The position numbers were made by a program, and so were the translations under genes. 64,000 bases of DNA from Albugo candida (taxonomy: Eukaryota > Oomycota > Peronosporomycetes > Albuginales), in NCBI GenBank assembly GCA_040437565.1, contig JBDOQK010000012.1, forward strand, positions 434,001 through 498,000. Reading direction: 5' to 3'. The notes under the pieces were generated by a model that saw nothing but the letters and a program-made list of their open reading frames with translations, had not been told where the DNA came from and ran no database searches. This document shows positions 20,606-32,321 of the stretch, in pieces; position 1 is the stretch's first letter; every line of letters begins with the position of its first letter.

Positions 20606-22474
20606 TCAGTCTTCTAAGTGAAGAAAGTCTAAAATGGCAGCCATTTTGTACTTGTACTCCAAATGTCCTTTGATGATGGATGACAGATCAACATTCTCGA
20701 TATATTTAGCTTCAAGCGGGGCAATGCCTGCGCATGTGAATGCCCATCCTTGGTACCGATACATCAGAGCAAGCATCCAATCATTTTTTGAGAATCCGTT
20801 GATGATCCTTCCTGCTACAACGCTTCGAATAGATTCCCACTCTTCCACAGACGCTGGTACGGGAGTGCCAAGAAAAACTGCATTTTCGATTATTCCGAGA
20901 CAATTCGCTTCAGTATGTGACCCATCAACGCTATTTCCGCTCGCTTTTGCATTGATACCGACCAATTCCTTCAAACACGAGAAGATCAAGCGAGCTCCCA
21001 TCCCATAGCCAATCAATGTCACCGGTCGAAGTCCTTGCTCCCGTTGACACAACGCTTTGGCCAATATTTTACCTCCTTGATCTGCAGCGTTCATTATAAG
21101 TGTCCAGATGTTATCAATCATATCAAAGGCTCGAAACACTGCTCTGGGTATTGTCACAGCAGCAAATAGCGCTGCTAGTGTCGTGTGTTTGATGAGCTCG
21201 TAGTCGATGAACGAAAGTAATTTATCTTTCGTGATCGATCGCATCGCCATTCCAAACTCTAACAATAGTTTCTCTTCCCATATCAAGCAGTATTGATCGG
21301 CCTGTTTGAAGCGATCTTTCCAGCACCATCCTCTCAAAAGTGAAGCCTGCTCCTTCGAAGGTGTGATTTCTTCGTGCACTAATTCCAAAGTCGATGCTGT
21401 TGCTTCGTCGCACATTGAGCAGCGACTATTGTCAGCTGAATTTGGTTCTCCATCAATCGATTGACAATGCATTTTTCGCAATTTTGTAATGAATTCCATC
21501 TCTCGTCCTCGATAAAGCTCCAGAATTGTGTCTACGGCATCTTCTTTTAGATTGTGGTAATGCTGATACATCCTTAGGTACTCTATAGTATCACCCCAAG
21601 CGAGTCGAAAAGGATCTTCGACACCCTGAATATCATCTTTGTCCAGCCATCCGGTCACACAAATGTAAACATTCATCCCATCGCCTGCAGTGATCAAATC
21701 GAAACACAGCTCTTGTACTCCCCGAGTTCGTTTATCTGTCTTGAACCCGATGACACTAGCTCCCGTTGTACCAAAAAGGATACTAGTCGCTGTGACCCCT
21801 GCAGTTGACCCTATAGCTGTTCCAATAGCAGCGCCTGTTGTTCCAAATACAGCTAATGAAGCCGATATCGCCGGAGCAGCAAGACCACCGGTAACAGCGA
21901 GAAGTGTTCCACCTGTCACTGCTGCAGCACCAATGGCCATATTCCTTTTCCAATTCCAAATACCTTTCTTCTGACCACCAAATTTTTTTTTCGAGATTTT
22001 CATTGCTTCGGCGTACAATTCCCGGCCTATTATGGTTTCTTCCTCCATCACCTTTGACCACGATATCTCCATCGACGCGGCGAGGTGGCGACACATTGTT
22101 CGTGCTCTCGCATCATAGCCGATATTGAACACGATGAACCACAGGAGCTGCTCGAATATCTTCCAGTGGAGAGCATTTCCTGTCACCAAGCTGTCTTGAT
22201 TATCATCGATTTTCTCGACTAAGAGGTTTAAAAATGCTTTTGGATCAATCGGTTCTTCTGATTTAGCATCCAGGAAGGGATAATATGCTTGTGCGTCGTT
22301 TTTATCCAGCTTGAGAAAATCCTTACTCAGAATACTTAAGAAGCGCTTAGACCATTCGAGGTCAATTGAGGTATCATTAACGAGCGCTAAGCGGCATCCA
22401 CAAAGCCCAAGAAACCCTATTTTCTGCGATTTCGATAATGAGAGTTGGTCTAATTGCATAGGATTCGAAATCAT
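20606..22474 (-). CDS. TMCO4/DUF726 family membrane protein (Mil1-like)
   Basis: A single 622-codon ORF. The middle holds a long Gly/Ala/Thr-rich hydrophobic region (MAIGAAAVTGGTLLAVTGGL onward to SVIGFKTDK), then VYICVTGWLDKDDIQGVEDP, and an alpha/beta-hydrolase-like C-terminal half with RPVTLIGYGMGARLIFSCLK, FLGTPVP and a last block, YKMAAILDFL. This order is that of DUF726 proteins (human TMCO4, yeast Mil1). In family members I recall, the elbow is GxSxG (GFSLGAR); here it reads G-Y-G-M-G, so the usual nucleophile Ser is Gly. It may be catalytically silent. Start: first Met of the frame. The function of the family is poorly known; clathrin-adaptor and membrane-traffic links exist in yeast. 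Confidence 0.85.
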   Translation of the reverse strand: MISNPMQLDQLSLSKSQKIGFLGLCGCRLALVNDTSIDLEWSKRFLSILSKDFLKLDKNDAQAYYPFLDAKSEEPIDPKAFLNLLVEKIDDNQDSLVTGNALHWKIFEQLLWFIVFNIGYDARARTMCRHLAASMEISWSKVMEEETIIGRELYAEAMKISKKKFGGQKKGIWNWKRNMAIGAAAVTGGTLLAVTGGLAAPAISASLAVFGTTGAAIGTAIGSTAGVTATSILFGTTGASVIGFKTDKRTRGVQELCFDLITAGDGMNVYICVTGWLDKDDIQGVEDPFRLAWGDTIEYLRMYQHYHNLKEDAVDTILELYRGREMEFITKLRKMHCQSIDGEPNSADNSRCSMCDEATASTLELVHEEITPSKEQASLLRGWCWKDRFKQADQYCLIWEEKLLLEFGMAMRSITKDKLLSFIDYELIKHTTLAALFAAVTIPRAVFRAFDMIDNIWTLIMNAADQGGKILAKALCQREQGLRPVTLIGYGMGARLIFSCLKELVGINAKASGNSVDGSHTEANCLGIIENAVFLGTPVPASVEEWESIRSVVAGRIINGFSKNDWMLALMYRYQGWAFTCAGIAPLEAKYIENVDLSSIIKGHLEYKYKMAAILDFLHLED

Positions 22475-22832
22475 TTGAATCGGAGAAAATGAGTTCTCCC
22501 TGTCGAATTTTTATCGGTTATTAAAAGTCAGGCGCGACCGCATTGTACAGTCGATAAGAACGTAAATGATACAACTTTATACACTTGTTGCGTTTGATAA
22601 TTTATAGATCGTACACTGCATGATGCTAGCACTACACTGTATATAGCACTTGAGTAGATTAGTTGCTTCCAATTCATCGCGTACAAGCGTCTAATCTTTG
22701 AGCAATACATTGCATTTATCGATCTGTCATCATCCGGCCGTCTACTATTTGGCGACATTTCGATCGCGTCAGACGCTCAAAATGGTGAGATAATCAATTC
22801 CTCAATTAAAGCTGCATTTGAATAACGCTTTG
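22475..22832. other. Intergenic, nothing identified
   Basis: Divergent spacer between the TMCO4-like gene and the SUMO protease; no ORF or repeat of note. A short first exon near 22783 (ATG then GTGAGATAA) could belong to the protease gene but is not supported. Confidence 0.5.
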
Positions 22833-24631
22833 ATGCAGGACGTTGAAGCGCTTCTTGATCGCTGGTTCTATGAAAGGAGACTAGAGGACTCGAAAAGGCA
22901 CTGTACTCAACTGCTACATGTCCTACCATCCACAAATCGATGGAATACACAGCGCGATTTCGTTGTCTCTGAACCTTTTTTGATGAATGAAGCAGCAACT
23001 TTTGATACTCTGGACGACCGAAACTATTCTAGCATTGGAGAACAATGTGTGCGTAATTTGAGGATGATTCAAGAACTGAATGAGAAAGAGCACGGACTAG
23101 TCAAGAGAATAAAAAAAGTCTCGCCGCTTGAAGAAATTCGAAAAAAGAATCGAGAACTCGAGCTACGAATGAATATGATTTTAGACACACATCAAATCTC
23201 AGAGAAGAGAAAGCAAAATGATAAAAATGCACACAAGCAGCTCTGTGAGCAAAATGTAAGCTCATTTACTTCAGTGGCGAGAAATGAAAGATACAGATTT
23301 ACACATGAAGAAGAAATCAAGGAGCTTGAAGGTATTCGGATTATATTCTATGCCGACAGTACACAGCGAGACTTCATTTTGTCGTGATAGAAAAACTAGC
23401 GGCGCAGCAGATTTCTCGATCGTCAAGAATTGAAAATGTATATTATGAATACTATTCCAAAAGGGAAGCAAAGGTACCATATGCTGATACATTGAATCGA
23501 GTGACAATTATTGAAGTCGATGTCGGGCTTTTTAGATTCTGATAGAGGAAGTTGCGTCAGAGTTATTACGAGATACAATCACTGACTTTCATGAGGAAAT
23601 GCGATTGGCTTTATTGAAGAAAGAGCTTCGAGCAGATCATAGTATGGCTGTTGCAGATGCGATGAAGATCGGCTCAGACAAGGATGTGATTATTTGTAAA
23701 TTCAACGTCGATCTTACCCGTCAGCATTTTCGTCGCTTACTGCCAAAACAGTGGCTTAATGACGAGGTATTTTGCAATGCGGTTCTCACTGAGAAATAAG
23801 CCGACACTTCCAATGCGTCAGATCATCAATTTCTGGTTTCAATTACTACAAGAATCAAATGCAGCTCTAGCTCACAGCGGGGAGCCCGAGAAATCGTGTC
23901 ACTTTTTCAACTCGTTTTTCTATACAAAGGTGTCTGAAGACGGGTACAACTATCGCAATGTTCGGCGATGGACACGTAAGGTATCGTATCTATCTTCAAT
24001 CAATATCGTATGCTGACGATTCACTCCTTCAGGTCGATTTATTTGGCATGGATAAGATCTTCGTCCCAGTGAATCTCTCTAATGTATGTGTCAGCTTGTG
24101 TCATTAATGCTGTGCTATTGGGGAAGCTTTATGTCTGTTGCTGGCGATAGACACACTGGTGTCTTGCAGTCATTTTCATGAAAGACAAGAAAATTCAGTA
24201 TTACGACTCAATGCGCGGATGCGGCTTGCGTTGTCTTGAGACACTTCGCCGGTAAATTGCTGCTTTAGTTGTGAAGTCCTACCACTGTAGAGTCTCATAA
24301 TTTCAATGCTAGATACATTTGCGATGAAATGAAAGACAAGAAGAACACAGAAATCGTAGTAGACGACTGGGAGCTTATACCGACAACAATCGACACTCCT
24401 CAACAAAAAAACGGCTTTGATTGTGGTGTTTTCACGTGCATCTTTGCCGAATATGTTGTGTCGAATCACGTATGATCACGTGTTACCAAATTTCAACATT
24501 CTGCTGATTTGTATACTTTGCAGGCTCTGGATTTTGTACAGCGAGATATGGAGTATCATCGACAGCGGATGGCATACAACATTCTTCAAGGATCAATAGT
24601 AGTAGGATGTGACGTCATTCCCCAAAAGTAA
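22833..24631 (+). CDS. Ulp1/SENP-type SUMO protease (peptidase C48)
   Basis: Eight exons (22833-23331, 23391-23500, 23536-23766, 23822-23980, 24033-24083, 24151-24251, 24313-24469, 24524-24631) give 471 residues in phase. The first 230 are coiled-coil rich. The protease domain begins LTRQHFRRLLPKQWLNDEII and contains NFWFQLL, SCHFFNSFFYTKV, VDLFGMDKIFVPVNLSNTHW (catalytic His before Trp), IQYYDSM (catalytic Asp), then TPQQKNGFDCGVFTCIFAEY with the oxyanion Gln and catalytic Cys. The His-Asp-Cys triad is complete. It should process SUMO precursors or remove SUMO from targets, usually at the nucleus or nuclear pore. The intron at 23501-23535 is only 35 nt. The start at 22833 is the first Met of the long frame; a short upstream exon is possible. 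Confidence 0.92.
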
Positions 24632-25030
24632 AGGAATACTTGTTGATGAAAAGTAGACTTTGGTCAAGGATACTTATCATTGCAAATTAATTGGAATTCT
24701 TACTATAAATCCATCAAACTGCCCATAAACAGTGTAATTTGATAGTCCTAGCTGTGTTATGAGACCCTTGCGAGAATGATATACTGAAACAAGTATTAAA
24801 CTCGAATATAAGCTTATGAGATGAAGGCAACTAAGTGATTTATTTGAGATTCAAGNNNNNNNNNNNNNNNNNNNNNNNNNNNNNNNNNNNNNNNNNNNNN
24901 NNNNNNNNNNNNNNNNNNNNNNNNNNNNNNNNNNNNNNNNNNNNNNNNNNNNNNNAGATGAAGGCAACTAAGTGATTTATTTGAGATTCAAGCCAAAGGC
25001 AAAATCACAACATTTTCGTCTATTAAAGAT
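24632..25030. other. Intergenic with assembly gap 4
   Basis: AT-rich spacer between convergent genes; no ORF. It holds gap 4 at 24856-24955, flanked by 37-bp copies (24819-24855 and 24956-24992), the shortest overlap in the window. Confidence 0.8.
24856..24955. other. Assembly gap 4 (100 N) between 37-bp direct copies
   Basis: The copies start AGATGAAGGCAACTAAGTGA on both sides. Confidence 0.9.
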
Positions 25031-27870
25031 TTATGCATCTTCACCATTATCCACGGAATGATTGTCTTCCGATTCATTTTCCTCGGCAGTACTTTTCCCT
25101 GTACATTCTCCTCCTTCCGGCTCAGTGCGCTCCACAGGTATCGCTTTCGTGCTATTCAATCCTTCCTTGTCTGACATCAACGCGAATGGAGGTCGTCGTA
25201 GACATCGACGCTTATTAAACCATCGACGTAATTGTGTCATACTAAAGTCGACCGTTTGCTTCTCCTCTCGCAGCGGAGGCGCATTCAGATGCGAGAGATA
25301 CCCTTCCATTTCATTCTGCGTAGGTTTGTATTTTTCTTGAAACCAGCCCTCCAGTGCAACCACTTGTTTCATTGAGAATTTCATCGGGCGAACAACTTTG
25401 CCTTTTTCTCCACGTTTCGCTGGAGGAGGTCTTGACATTGTGTTACCAGAAGCGGGAGGAGGCGGAGCCAATAAAGTTTTTTCAGCAACTTCTTTTCCAG
25501 AAGAACAAGTCGCACTTTGTCGCCGGATGAATCCCATATTTTCAAGCAACATAATTGTCGACCTCCGAAGAAGTGATGGTTTTCTGTACGTTTTTAAAAC
25601 TGATTTCAGGTCCGCGACCAGATTCGTTTGAATCCGCACCTCTTGTGGAATCTCCAAGGAGCGAAGAATATCGATGACTTGCTGCACGCCATTCATGTTG
25701 ATCGCGTCCTTGGGTAAGGTGAGAAGGTCACGAATTCGAGATTGCATTGCTTGTATTTCTTGCACAGTTGCAAACTTCACGGTACCGCTTTCGTCTGCAT
25801 CTAGTTCTTGGATCCTTTGTCGTTTGACTCGTGTAAGTGGTAGACCCATACCAGAGAGCATGGGCTGATGATCGGATCCGGTAGATGCTCCGTAAGACGC
25901 AGCAATGTATGAATCCATCTTGTCCGCCTTTGTAAATGTTGAAACAAGCGAGTCGTACATTGAGCTCTCCATGCGAACTCGCTCGACCTCATTCACAAGT
26001 TCATTGGGATCCACGCTTTTTCGTAGTTCGTGTATGCGTTGTTCGATCCTGAAATCAACCTCTTCTTCTGCTGCAACCGCATCCCTTCCTGCTTCAATTG
26101 CAAGTCGAACATAGCTCATCCGCTCCCGATACCTTCTTCGTTTGAACCAGTCTCGAATTTGCGCCACTGTCAGCCCATTCACTTGGAATGGATTCGCATA
26201 AGGGTGGTAATTGAGTATAGTTCGCATCAACGTCAACTCATCGGATAACGGTCTTGGGTACAAATGATACCAATCTTCCATTTTCTTTAGTTGTAACGAT
26301 GAATACATACGCGATACAGGTGCTTTCGAGCTTCGTGCTCGTTCTTGCGCAATGGTTTTGGCAGCGGCATTGGTAGTCATTGAATGTATCGCATTGTTCA
26401 TTGATTCCAACGCGGTCTCCTCCAATCGAACTTTTGCAATCAGGCTGGCTTCACCCTGTAAACTAGCACTTTGAACCATTTCAGTTAATTCTCGCAGACG
26501 CTCCATCGACGCTTCAATTCGTAGCAGCACTCGATCCGTCTGTTCTTCCATAAATTCGTGCACTTTACCCTTACTTTCATCTTCCACCGGTTTCCGCTTG
26601 GATTTTACTTCGCTTCCTTTCAATTCTGTTTCCGCGGGATGCTTGGGTGCATTTCGATTACTTAAAATCAGACTAAGTGCATGTTCACACTCACAATTGG
26701 ATTCTTGGGTGTTTTTGCGTGTGGTAGTGCTCTTACGAGCGCGATCCCTTGCGTCCGAGAGACTTTTAATCTCCAATAAAACGTTATCAAAACCATTGAT
26801 CAACTACAGACGCAACTATGAAGCCTCATGTCACTCGCGCAACATCATACTGATATTTACCTGAGACGTTTTCGAAAGTATTGCTTTGTTGTATTGTTTT
26901 CCAGCGTCAATGCTCGCGCCAATCACTTTATTGACCTACGCACAAAATGAGTACAAGTACTCCTTTGAGAAAGGTAGACAATGCGCATCGTACCATCTCC
27001 ACCGCCGGTTCAAAGTCAAAACATTCCCATGATTTTTGCTCGAGATCATCTTCCGAGCATTCGTAGTCACTGATTGGATTAATGACATGCACATCCTTGC
27101 TTGATGGATCAAAAAATACATTTTCTGAGTGTGTGGCTTCTATCATTGCAGAATGAGCTCGTTTTTTGTGATCGATCAAACAGTGCGATGGTTCTTCTTT
27201 GATAACGTGCGTCTCTTCCTTTTCGTTCGGGTGGCCATTTATGAAATGTGCGTTCGTATTACTACTTATTTCTGGGCTCGGAGTGTTAATAAAATGCGCA
27301 TTGCTGAGCGAATTTATAGTGTTTGATGCGGTGAGTGAGGTTATACTTTGCGGTAAAACCATTCCCGGCTCACGTTTTATTTTCTCTGAAGCAACGCGAG
27401 CGTCCTCACAGATAAAATTCATCTTCATCGCTGCAGAGCTCATAATGAACGCNNNNNNNNNNNNNNNNNNNNNNNNNNNNNNNNNNNNNNNNNNNNNNNN
27501 NNNNNNNNNNNNNNNNNNNNNNNNNNNNNNNNNNNNNNNNNNNNNNNNNNNNTGAGTGTGTGGCTTCTATCATTGCAGAATGAGCTCGTTTTTTGTGATC
27601 GATCAAACAGTGCGATGGTTCTTCTTTGATAACGTGCGTCTCTTCCTTTTCGTTCGGGTGGCCATTTATGAAATGTGCGTTCGTATTACTACTTATTTCT
27701 GGGCTCGGAGTGTTAATAAAATGCGCATTGCTGAGCGAATTTATAGTGTTTGATGCGGTGAGTGAGGTTATACTTTGCGGTAAAACCATTCCCGGCTCAC
27801 GTTTTATTTTCTCTGAAGCAACGCGAGCGTCCTCACAGATAAAATTCATCTTCATCGCTGCAGAGCTCAT
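25031..27870 (-). CDS. Double homeodomain-like protein with a TFIIS-N/LW-like domain
   Basis: Three exons: exon 1 starts at 27870 and, crossing gap 5 once, ends at 26994; exon 2 is 26935-26861; exon 3 is 26803-25031. Total 765 residues. The N-terminal 150 residues are acidic/polar with repeated NAHFIN units. A first homeodomain-like helix set has TVAQIRDWFKRRRYRERM (the WF.RRR recognition helix); a second, 250 residues on, has SMTQLRRWFNKRRCLRRPP. Between them, VQQVIDILRSLEIPQEVRIQ, TNLVADLKSVL and RRSTIMLLENMGF resemble the TFIIS N-terminal (LW) helical bundle. The C-terminus is acidic. It is probably a nuclear DNA-binding regulator; its targets are unknown. The domain calls are by motif only. 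Confidence 0.8.
27453..27552. other. Assembly gap 5 (100 N) between 327-bp direct copies
   Basis: 27126-27452 and 27553-27879 match (offset 427); both hold exon 1 of the homeodomain gene. Confidence 0.95.
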
Positions 27871-28162
27871 AATGAACGCTCAATAAAGTGCGTGTTTGCT
27901 ACAGTTGAATTGGTAGCACACACAATTTGTATTGTGAGTCGTTTAGTCGTTCTACTGGTTTTCTTTCTACCTCCCCTTAGTTCTTGCTAAAATTTGCTCT
28001 TAGTTTTTAGGTAGCAGATATTGTTTTTTATTGAGGGGATGATAAAGACCGAGAAACACACCTTCTTCATCCATCAGTAATAAAATCTTTACAATAAGCG
28101 TATACCACCCCTTCCCCTGAGGTTGCACGAAGGTCGCACAGAGCGATTCTGGACAGCCAGAA

Positions 28163-29754
28163 ATGCTGACAGAAAACTGTGTTTTAAAAGGCCATTCGGA
28201 TCGAATTTGGCACATTTCGTGGCGAAAAGATGGAAATGCAATTGCTTCATGTAGTGGAGATCGAACGATTCGAATATGGAAACCACTGATGGATATGAAT
28301 CTTCAGAAAATGACATGGCAATGTGTCGCTATTTTGGAAGACGCTCAAAATCGAACAATTCGTGCATGTGAATGGTACGACCTATTTTTGATGTTTTCAG
28401 AATGTGATATATGATGAATTTTGATGTGAGTGAAGGTCTAATGATGGAAAGTATATCGCGACCGTAAGTTTTGATGCAACAGCAGTCATTTGGGAGGACC
28501 AAAATGGATCGTTTGATGTGATTGCTTCTCTTGAAGGTCATGAAAGTGAGATCAAAAGTGTTGCTTGGAGTCCATCAGGGTCGTACCTTGCAACTTGTAG
28601 TCGAGACAAAAGTGTATGGATTTGGGATGCTGATCCAGAAACAGATTTTGAGTGTATTTCAGTACTGCATGGACACACGCAAGACGTCAAGTCTGTAAAA
28701 TGGCATCCAACTTCCGACATTCTCTTTTCTGCAAGTTATGATGACACGATACGTGTGTGGGATGAAAATGAAGATGATTGGTACTGCAAACAGACGCTAC
28801 AGGGTACGGATATTTGTGATAGTCATCCAGAACATCGCTGACCGCTCTATGTACAAAAGGACATGAATCGACTGTGTGGGGGATCACCTTGAATGCTAAA
28901 GGAGATTTATTAGCCAGTTGTTCTGATGACAATACCATTATAATCTGGAGATTCTGTGAAACCTCTCAAGATGTCCAAANNNNNNNNNNNNNNNNNNNNN
29001 NNNNNNNNNNNNNNNNNNNNNNNNNNNNNNNNNNNNNNNNNNNNNNNNNNNNNNNNNNNNNNNNNNNNNNNNNNNNNNNGTCTGTAAAATGGCATCCAAC
29101 TTCCGACATTCTCTTTTCTGCAAGTTATGATGACACGATACGTGTGTGGGATGAAAATGAAGATGATTGGTACTGCAAACAGACGCTACAGGGTACGGAT
29201 ATTTGTGATAGTCATCCAGAACATCGCTGACCGCTCTATGTACAAAAGGACATGAATCGACTGTGTGGGGGATCACCTTGAATGCTAAAGGAGATTTATT
29301 AGCCAGTTGTTCTGATGACAATACCATTATAATCTGGAGATTCTGTGAAACCTCTCAAGATGTCCAAAATGACGGCGAGTGAGTTGCCGTATCTGCTTCG
29401 TTAACCGCGTCTGAGCAAATCTCTTGATCGTACAGGCCTATGCTTTGGAAAATGGATCGTACACTTTCTGGCTTCCACACACGCACTATTTACAGTATTG
29501 ATTGGGAGCCATCGCATAATTATATCGTCACAGGTGCAGGAGACGATAGCATTCGGATATTCCATTGGTCATCCTTGGGTGACACGAGCACTCGCTCGCA
29601 ATGTGATTCAATTTACGTGCAAAAAAGCGCACATGGAGGTGATGTGAACTGTGTACGCTGGAGTCCCGTGAGAGATCCCGCAGGAAATCTGCTGTTAGCT
29701 TCCGCCGGCGACGACGACGCCCTCCGAGTTTGGAACGCACATATTGATATATAG
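28163..29754 (+). CDS. CIAO1: Cytosolic Fe-S assembly WD40 protein CIAO1
   Basis: Four exons (28163-28374, 28436-28803, 28860 to the gap and, in the right copy, 29249-29378, then 29436-29754) give 342 residues when gap 6 is crossed once, close to human CIAO1 (339). Seven WD repeats are visible: [108 protein letters not shown] and [19 protein letters not shown]. The LSG(F/Y)H(T/S)RTIY.I.W block is typical of Cia1/CIAO1. It serves in the CIA targeting complex that hands Fe-S clusters to cytosolic and nuclear proteins. No odd features apart from the assembly split. Confidence 0.92.
28980..29079. other. Assembly gap 6 (100 N) between 289-bp direct copies
   Basis: 28691-28979 and 29080-29368 match (offset 389), inside CIAO1 exons 2-3. 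Confidence 0.95.
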
Positions 29755-29798
29755 CGGTTATATCACCGTTAATAGAAACGATAACTGCAAAATTCGAA

Positions 29799-31131
29799 AT
29801 GAGCGAAAGTGAGCTTCCGACAGAATTATGTAATGAATTTCGTTGGGCTTTATTTTCCAATGATAAGAACACTTCCGACTGTCACGAATGGAACAAAGAG
29901 ACAGATGTCGATCTCCTGGATCAGGTTACTAGTTTGAATGCAAGTGGAGATAGATTCCCATTGGGTATCGACTGTAAGAAAGCATTTACGACTGTCCGTA
30001 TCTTGTCACTGCTTCATGCCACATTTGCATAACTAGGGATAGAAATATCTAAGCGTACAGGCCAATCTCCTGCTGAGTGCGTTAAGCGCTACGCTCTTCT
30101 ACACGACAAATTTACACACTCAATCTCTCATCAGGAGGAGCCACAATCGGACAGCGCCCTTGTGCGTGAGAGCGAACACGAAGCTCACTCAATTGAAGCG
30201 CGTTCCAGCGCCAATTCGTCTCCTCGGTCAAGCGCTCATAGCTTTCATTCAGCCAAAGCGAGTGAGATACAAACTCGAGAAGATTCTCAGTCGAGAATGA
30301 ACGTCGCCAATTCGATCGCTTCGCCTCGATATGTGCGATCAATTGACCGTTTTGAAGAGCTAGCAGTAGGATCTCCTCTTTCGCCTCCGTTCGCAGTGCG
30401 TCGTCGCGGAGGTAAATTGATACATTACTGATATACACCTCAGACTATTTACAGATTTTTTTTAGAGGACGATCCGAATCAAAGTAGAGAATCGGTCGAC
30501 GCGGAAAGATCACTTCCAGAACTTCAACTACCGCCGTATCTTGTTCGTCAAGCGCGTTGGGGGTCGTCTATCGAGATATTAGAGCAAAAAGCCCAGACTG
30601 ATACTTCTCTGGAGCCACGACACACCTTGGTGCGTATCTTACAGAAAAGATTGATGGAGATTGATATATGCAGGCAGGTGAGCGTATCCTGGAGCATGCA
30701 TTCAAGGACTCTCCATCCGGTAAAGAGTCAACCCGCAGCAAGAGTGAGGAAATCCTACTAAACGTGTCAAAGAGAAGCGATTGCAATCAGTTGATCGCCG
30801 AGTTCAGGCAAGTCAACGCGATGATGTTGCATGTCGAGACATCACTTGGACGGGAGGATCCGTTTGCAGGTGATTAAGCTTTGGTATCTGCACCATCTTG
30901 CAATATATGACAGTATCTGCAGGCTCGGTGACCCAATCAGCGCTAGAAGAAGCATTTCTTGACTTAGCTGGATCGCGTTTAGATGCGTCAAGGTATCGAT
31001 CACATCAATACTCAATCTTATCAATCTGATAGCTTTGTAATTTCAGCGCATTGCTCGGTAGCACCTTTACTTTGCCTTCTACCATTCAAAATCGCTCGCA
31101 AAGCGCTCAAAACGATGGATTAGAGAAATGA
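29799..31131 (+). CDS. SANT/Myb-like domain protein
   Basis: Six exons (29799-29973, 30037-30411, 30466-30629, 30674-30869, 30914-30992, 31047-31131) give 357 residues in phase. The N-terminal Myb/SANT repeat is split by intron 1: WNKETDVDLLDQVTSLN, then, after splicing, DWIEISKRTGQSPAECVKRY with ALLHDKF. The Trp positions, the acidic first helix and the SP.EC..RY turn fit a SANT repeat. The rest is Ser-rich and charged, with PPYLVRQARWGSSIEILEQK and a helical region, NQLIAEFRQVNAMMLHVETS. A single SANT repeat often serves chromatin or DNA binding. I recognise no closer family. It starts 44 bp after the CIAO1 stop on the same strand. Confidence 0.75.
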
Positions 31132-31186
31132 TAGAGAAACATACAATGATAAAAAATGTTTTTTCATACAATGCACTTGTATTCGA

Positions 31187-32203
31187 TTACTTTTTCTGTA
31201 CCAAATTTCGCGAAGGTAACTGCATGATTTTCTCTCTCTTTCTTTGATCTGCTTCCTTGAATTTCGCATATCCGTACAAAATGCCTCCAATCATACCAAA
31301 AGTGACGTAGATAGCAGTATCCGATCGGAGCGTCTCGCCTAATAGAAGCACGCCGATAAAAGTGGTTGGAATCTTGTTGAGGCCTCCCACGGTCGCATAT
31401 GTTGTCGCAGATGTGACTGAGACGCACCAAAACGATGCGAGGTTCAATCCGACACCCAAGACACCGCTCAGTAACAACAAGTAATCGAACCTCAGGTCCT
31501 TAAGCAGCGGATTACTCCAAAGAGTAAATGCTTCTCCATTGAAAATCATTGGCGGTAACAACAATGGAATCGAGATCAAGTTATTATAGAAAGCCATTCC
31601 GAATTTCGATATTCTCAAATTGGATTTTGAAGTCACAAATCGCATATACAAAACGTAACTCGCTGTACAGATGCAATTTATCATCATCCAGCAGTATCCC
31701 AATATCGAGCTCTCCGACGTACGACCACCAATATCGCTGTAACAAGACATGATTGCTCCGGCCAGCATAACTGCTAAACTTGCGATCACCATCCACCCAA
31801 CCTTTTCCCCAAATAGCTGCCACTCACCAGAAACAATGATGATATTGGTGACATTCTTAAATACGGTCACGATATGGATCGGTAATCCAGCAGTTGCTTG
31901 CGTCGAAGTGTATAGCATTGCAACAAAGAAGAAGCTTACTGGTGCCCATTTCTTCGCTATTGTACGGTCAAACGGATCATACTGAATCCAACTACGATAC
32001 TTTGCGATTTCCAAGACTGCAACTGCGACCGCGGCTTGCACTGCGACAATGAAAAAAGCCTCTTTGAATCCGTAATACTGACGTCCTACCAAGTACCGAT
32101 TTGTGAGTACCATGACGTTCGACATCAGGCTGTAGACAATACATGATAGAATAGATACATATAAAGATCCATCCACGATCTTATCGCTACTCTTTCCGCT
32201 CAT
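31187..32203 (-). CDS. GDP-mannose transporter (Vrg4/GONST1-like)
   Basis: A single 338-codon ORF with about ten hydrophobic segments, the length expected of nucleotide-sugar transporters. Signatures: N-terminal SLMSNVMVLTNRYLV, the nucleotide-binding motif VFKNVTNIIIVSGEWQLFGE (FKN.TN near residue 115), and TYATVGGLNKIPTTFIGVLL (G.LNK near residue 273), the site that recognises GDP-mannose. It should exchange GDP-mannose for GMP across the Golgi membrane and feed mannosylation and glycolipids. A basic C-terminal tail (ADQRKREKIM) ends QKK, a KK-type ER-return signal context. Convergent with the SANT gene, only 55 bp from its stop. Confidence 0.92.
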   Translation of the reverse strand: MSGKSSDKIVDGSLYVSILSCIVYSLMSNVMVLTNRYLVGRQYYGFKEAFFIVAVQAAVAVAVLEIAKYRSWIQYDPFDRTIAKKWAPVSFFFVAMLYTSTQATAGLPIHIVTVFKNVTNIIIVSGEWQLFGEKVGWMVIASLAVMLAGAIMSCYSDIGGRTSESSILGYCWMMINCICTASYVLYMRFVTSKSNLRISKFGMAFYNNLISIPLLLPPMIFNGEAFTLWSNPLLKDLRFDYLLLLSGVLGVGLNLASFWCVSVTSATTYATVGGLNKIPTTFIGVLLLGETLRSDTAIYVTFGMIGGILYGYAKFKEADQRKREKIMQLPSRNLVQKK

Positions 32204-32321
32204 TGCGTCGCGGTATCTGCCAAAGGACTCGAATGATAATACTTTCTATATATCCAGCATCAGTAGTCCTGTGCCGGTGTGTTACCGGTAAATAGGTGCT
32301 ATATCATGAGGCTGACGCAGT

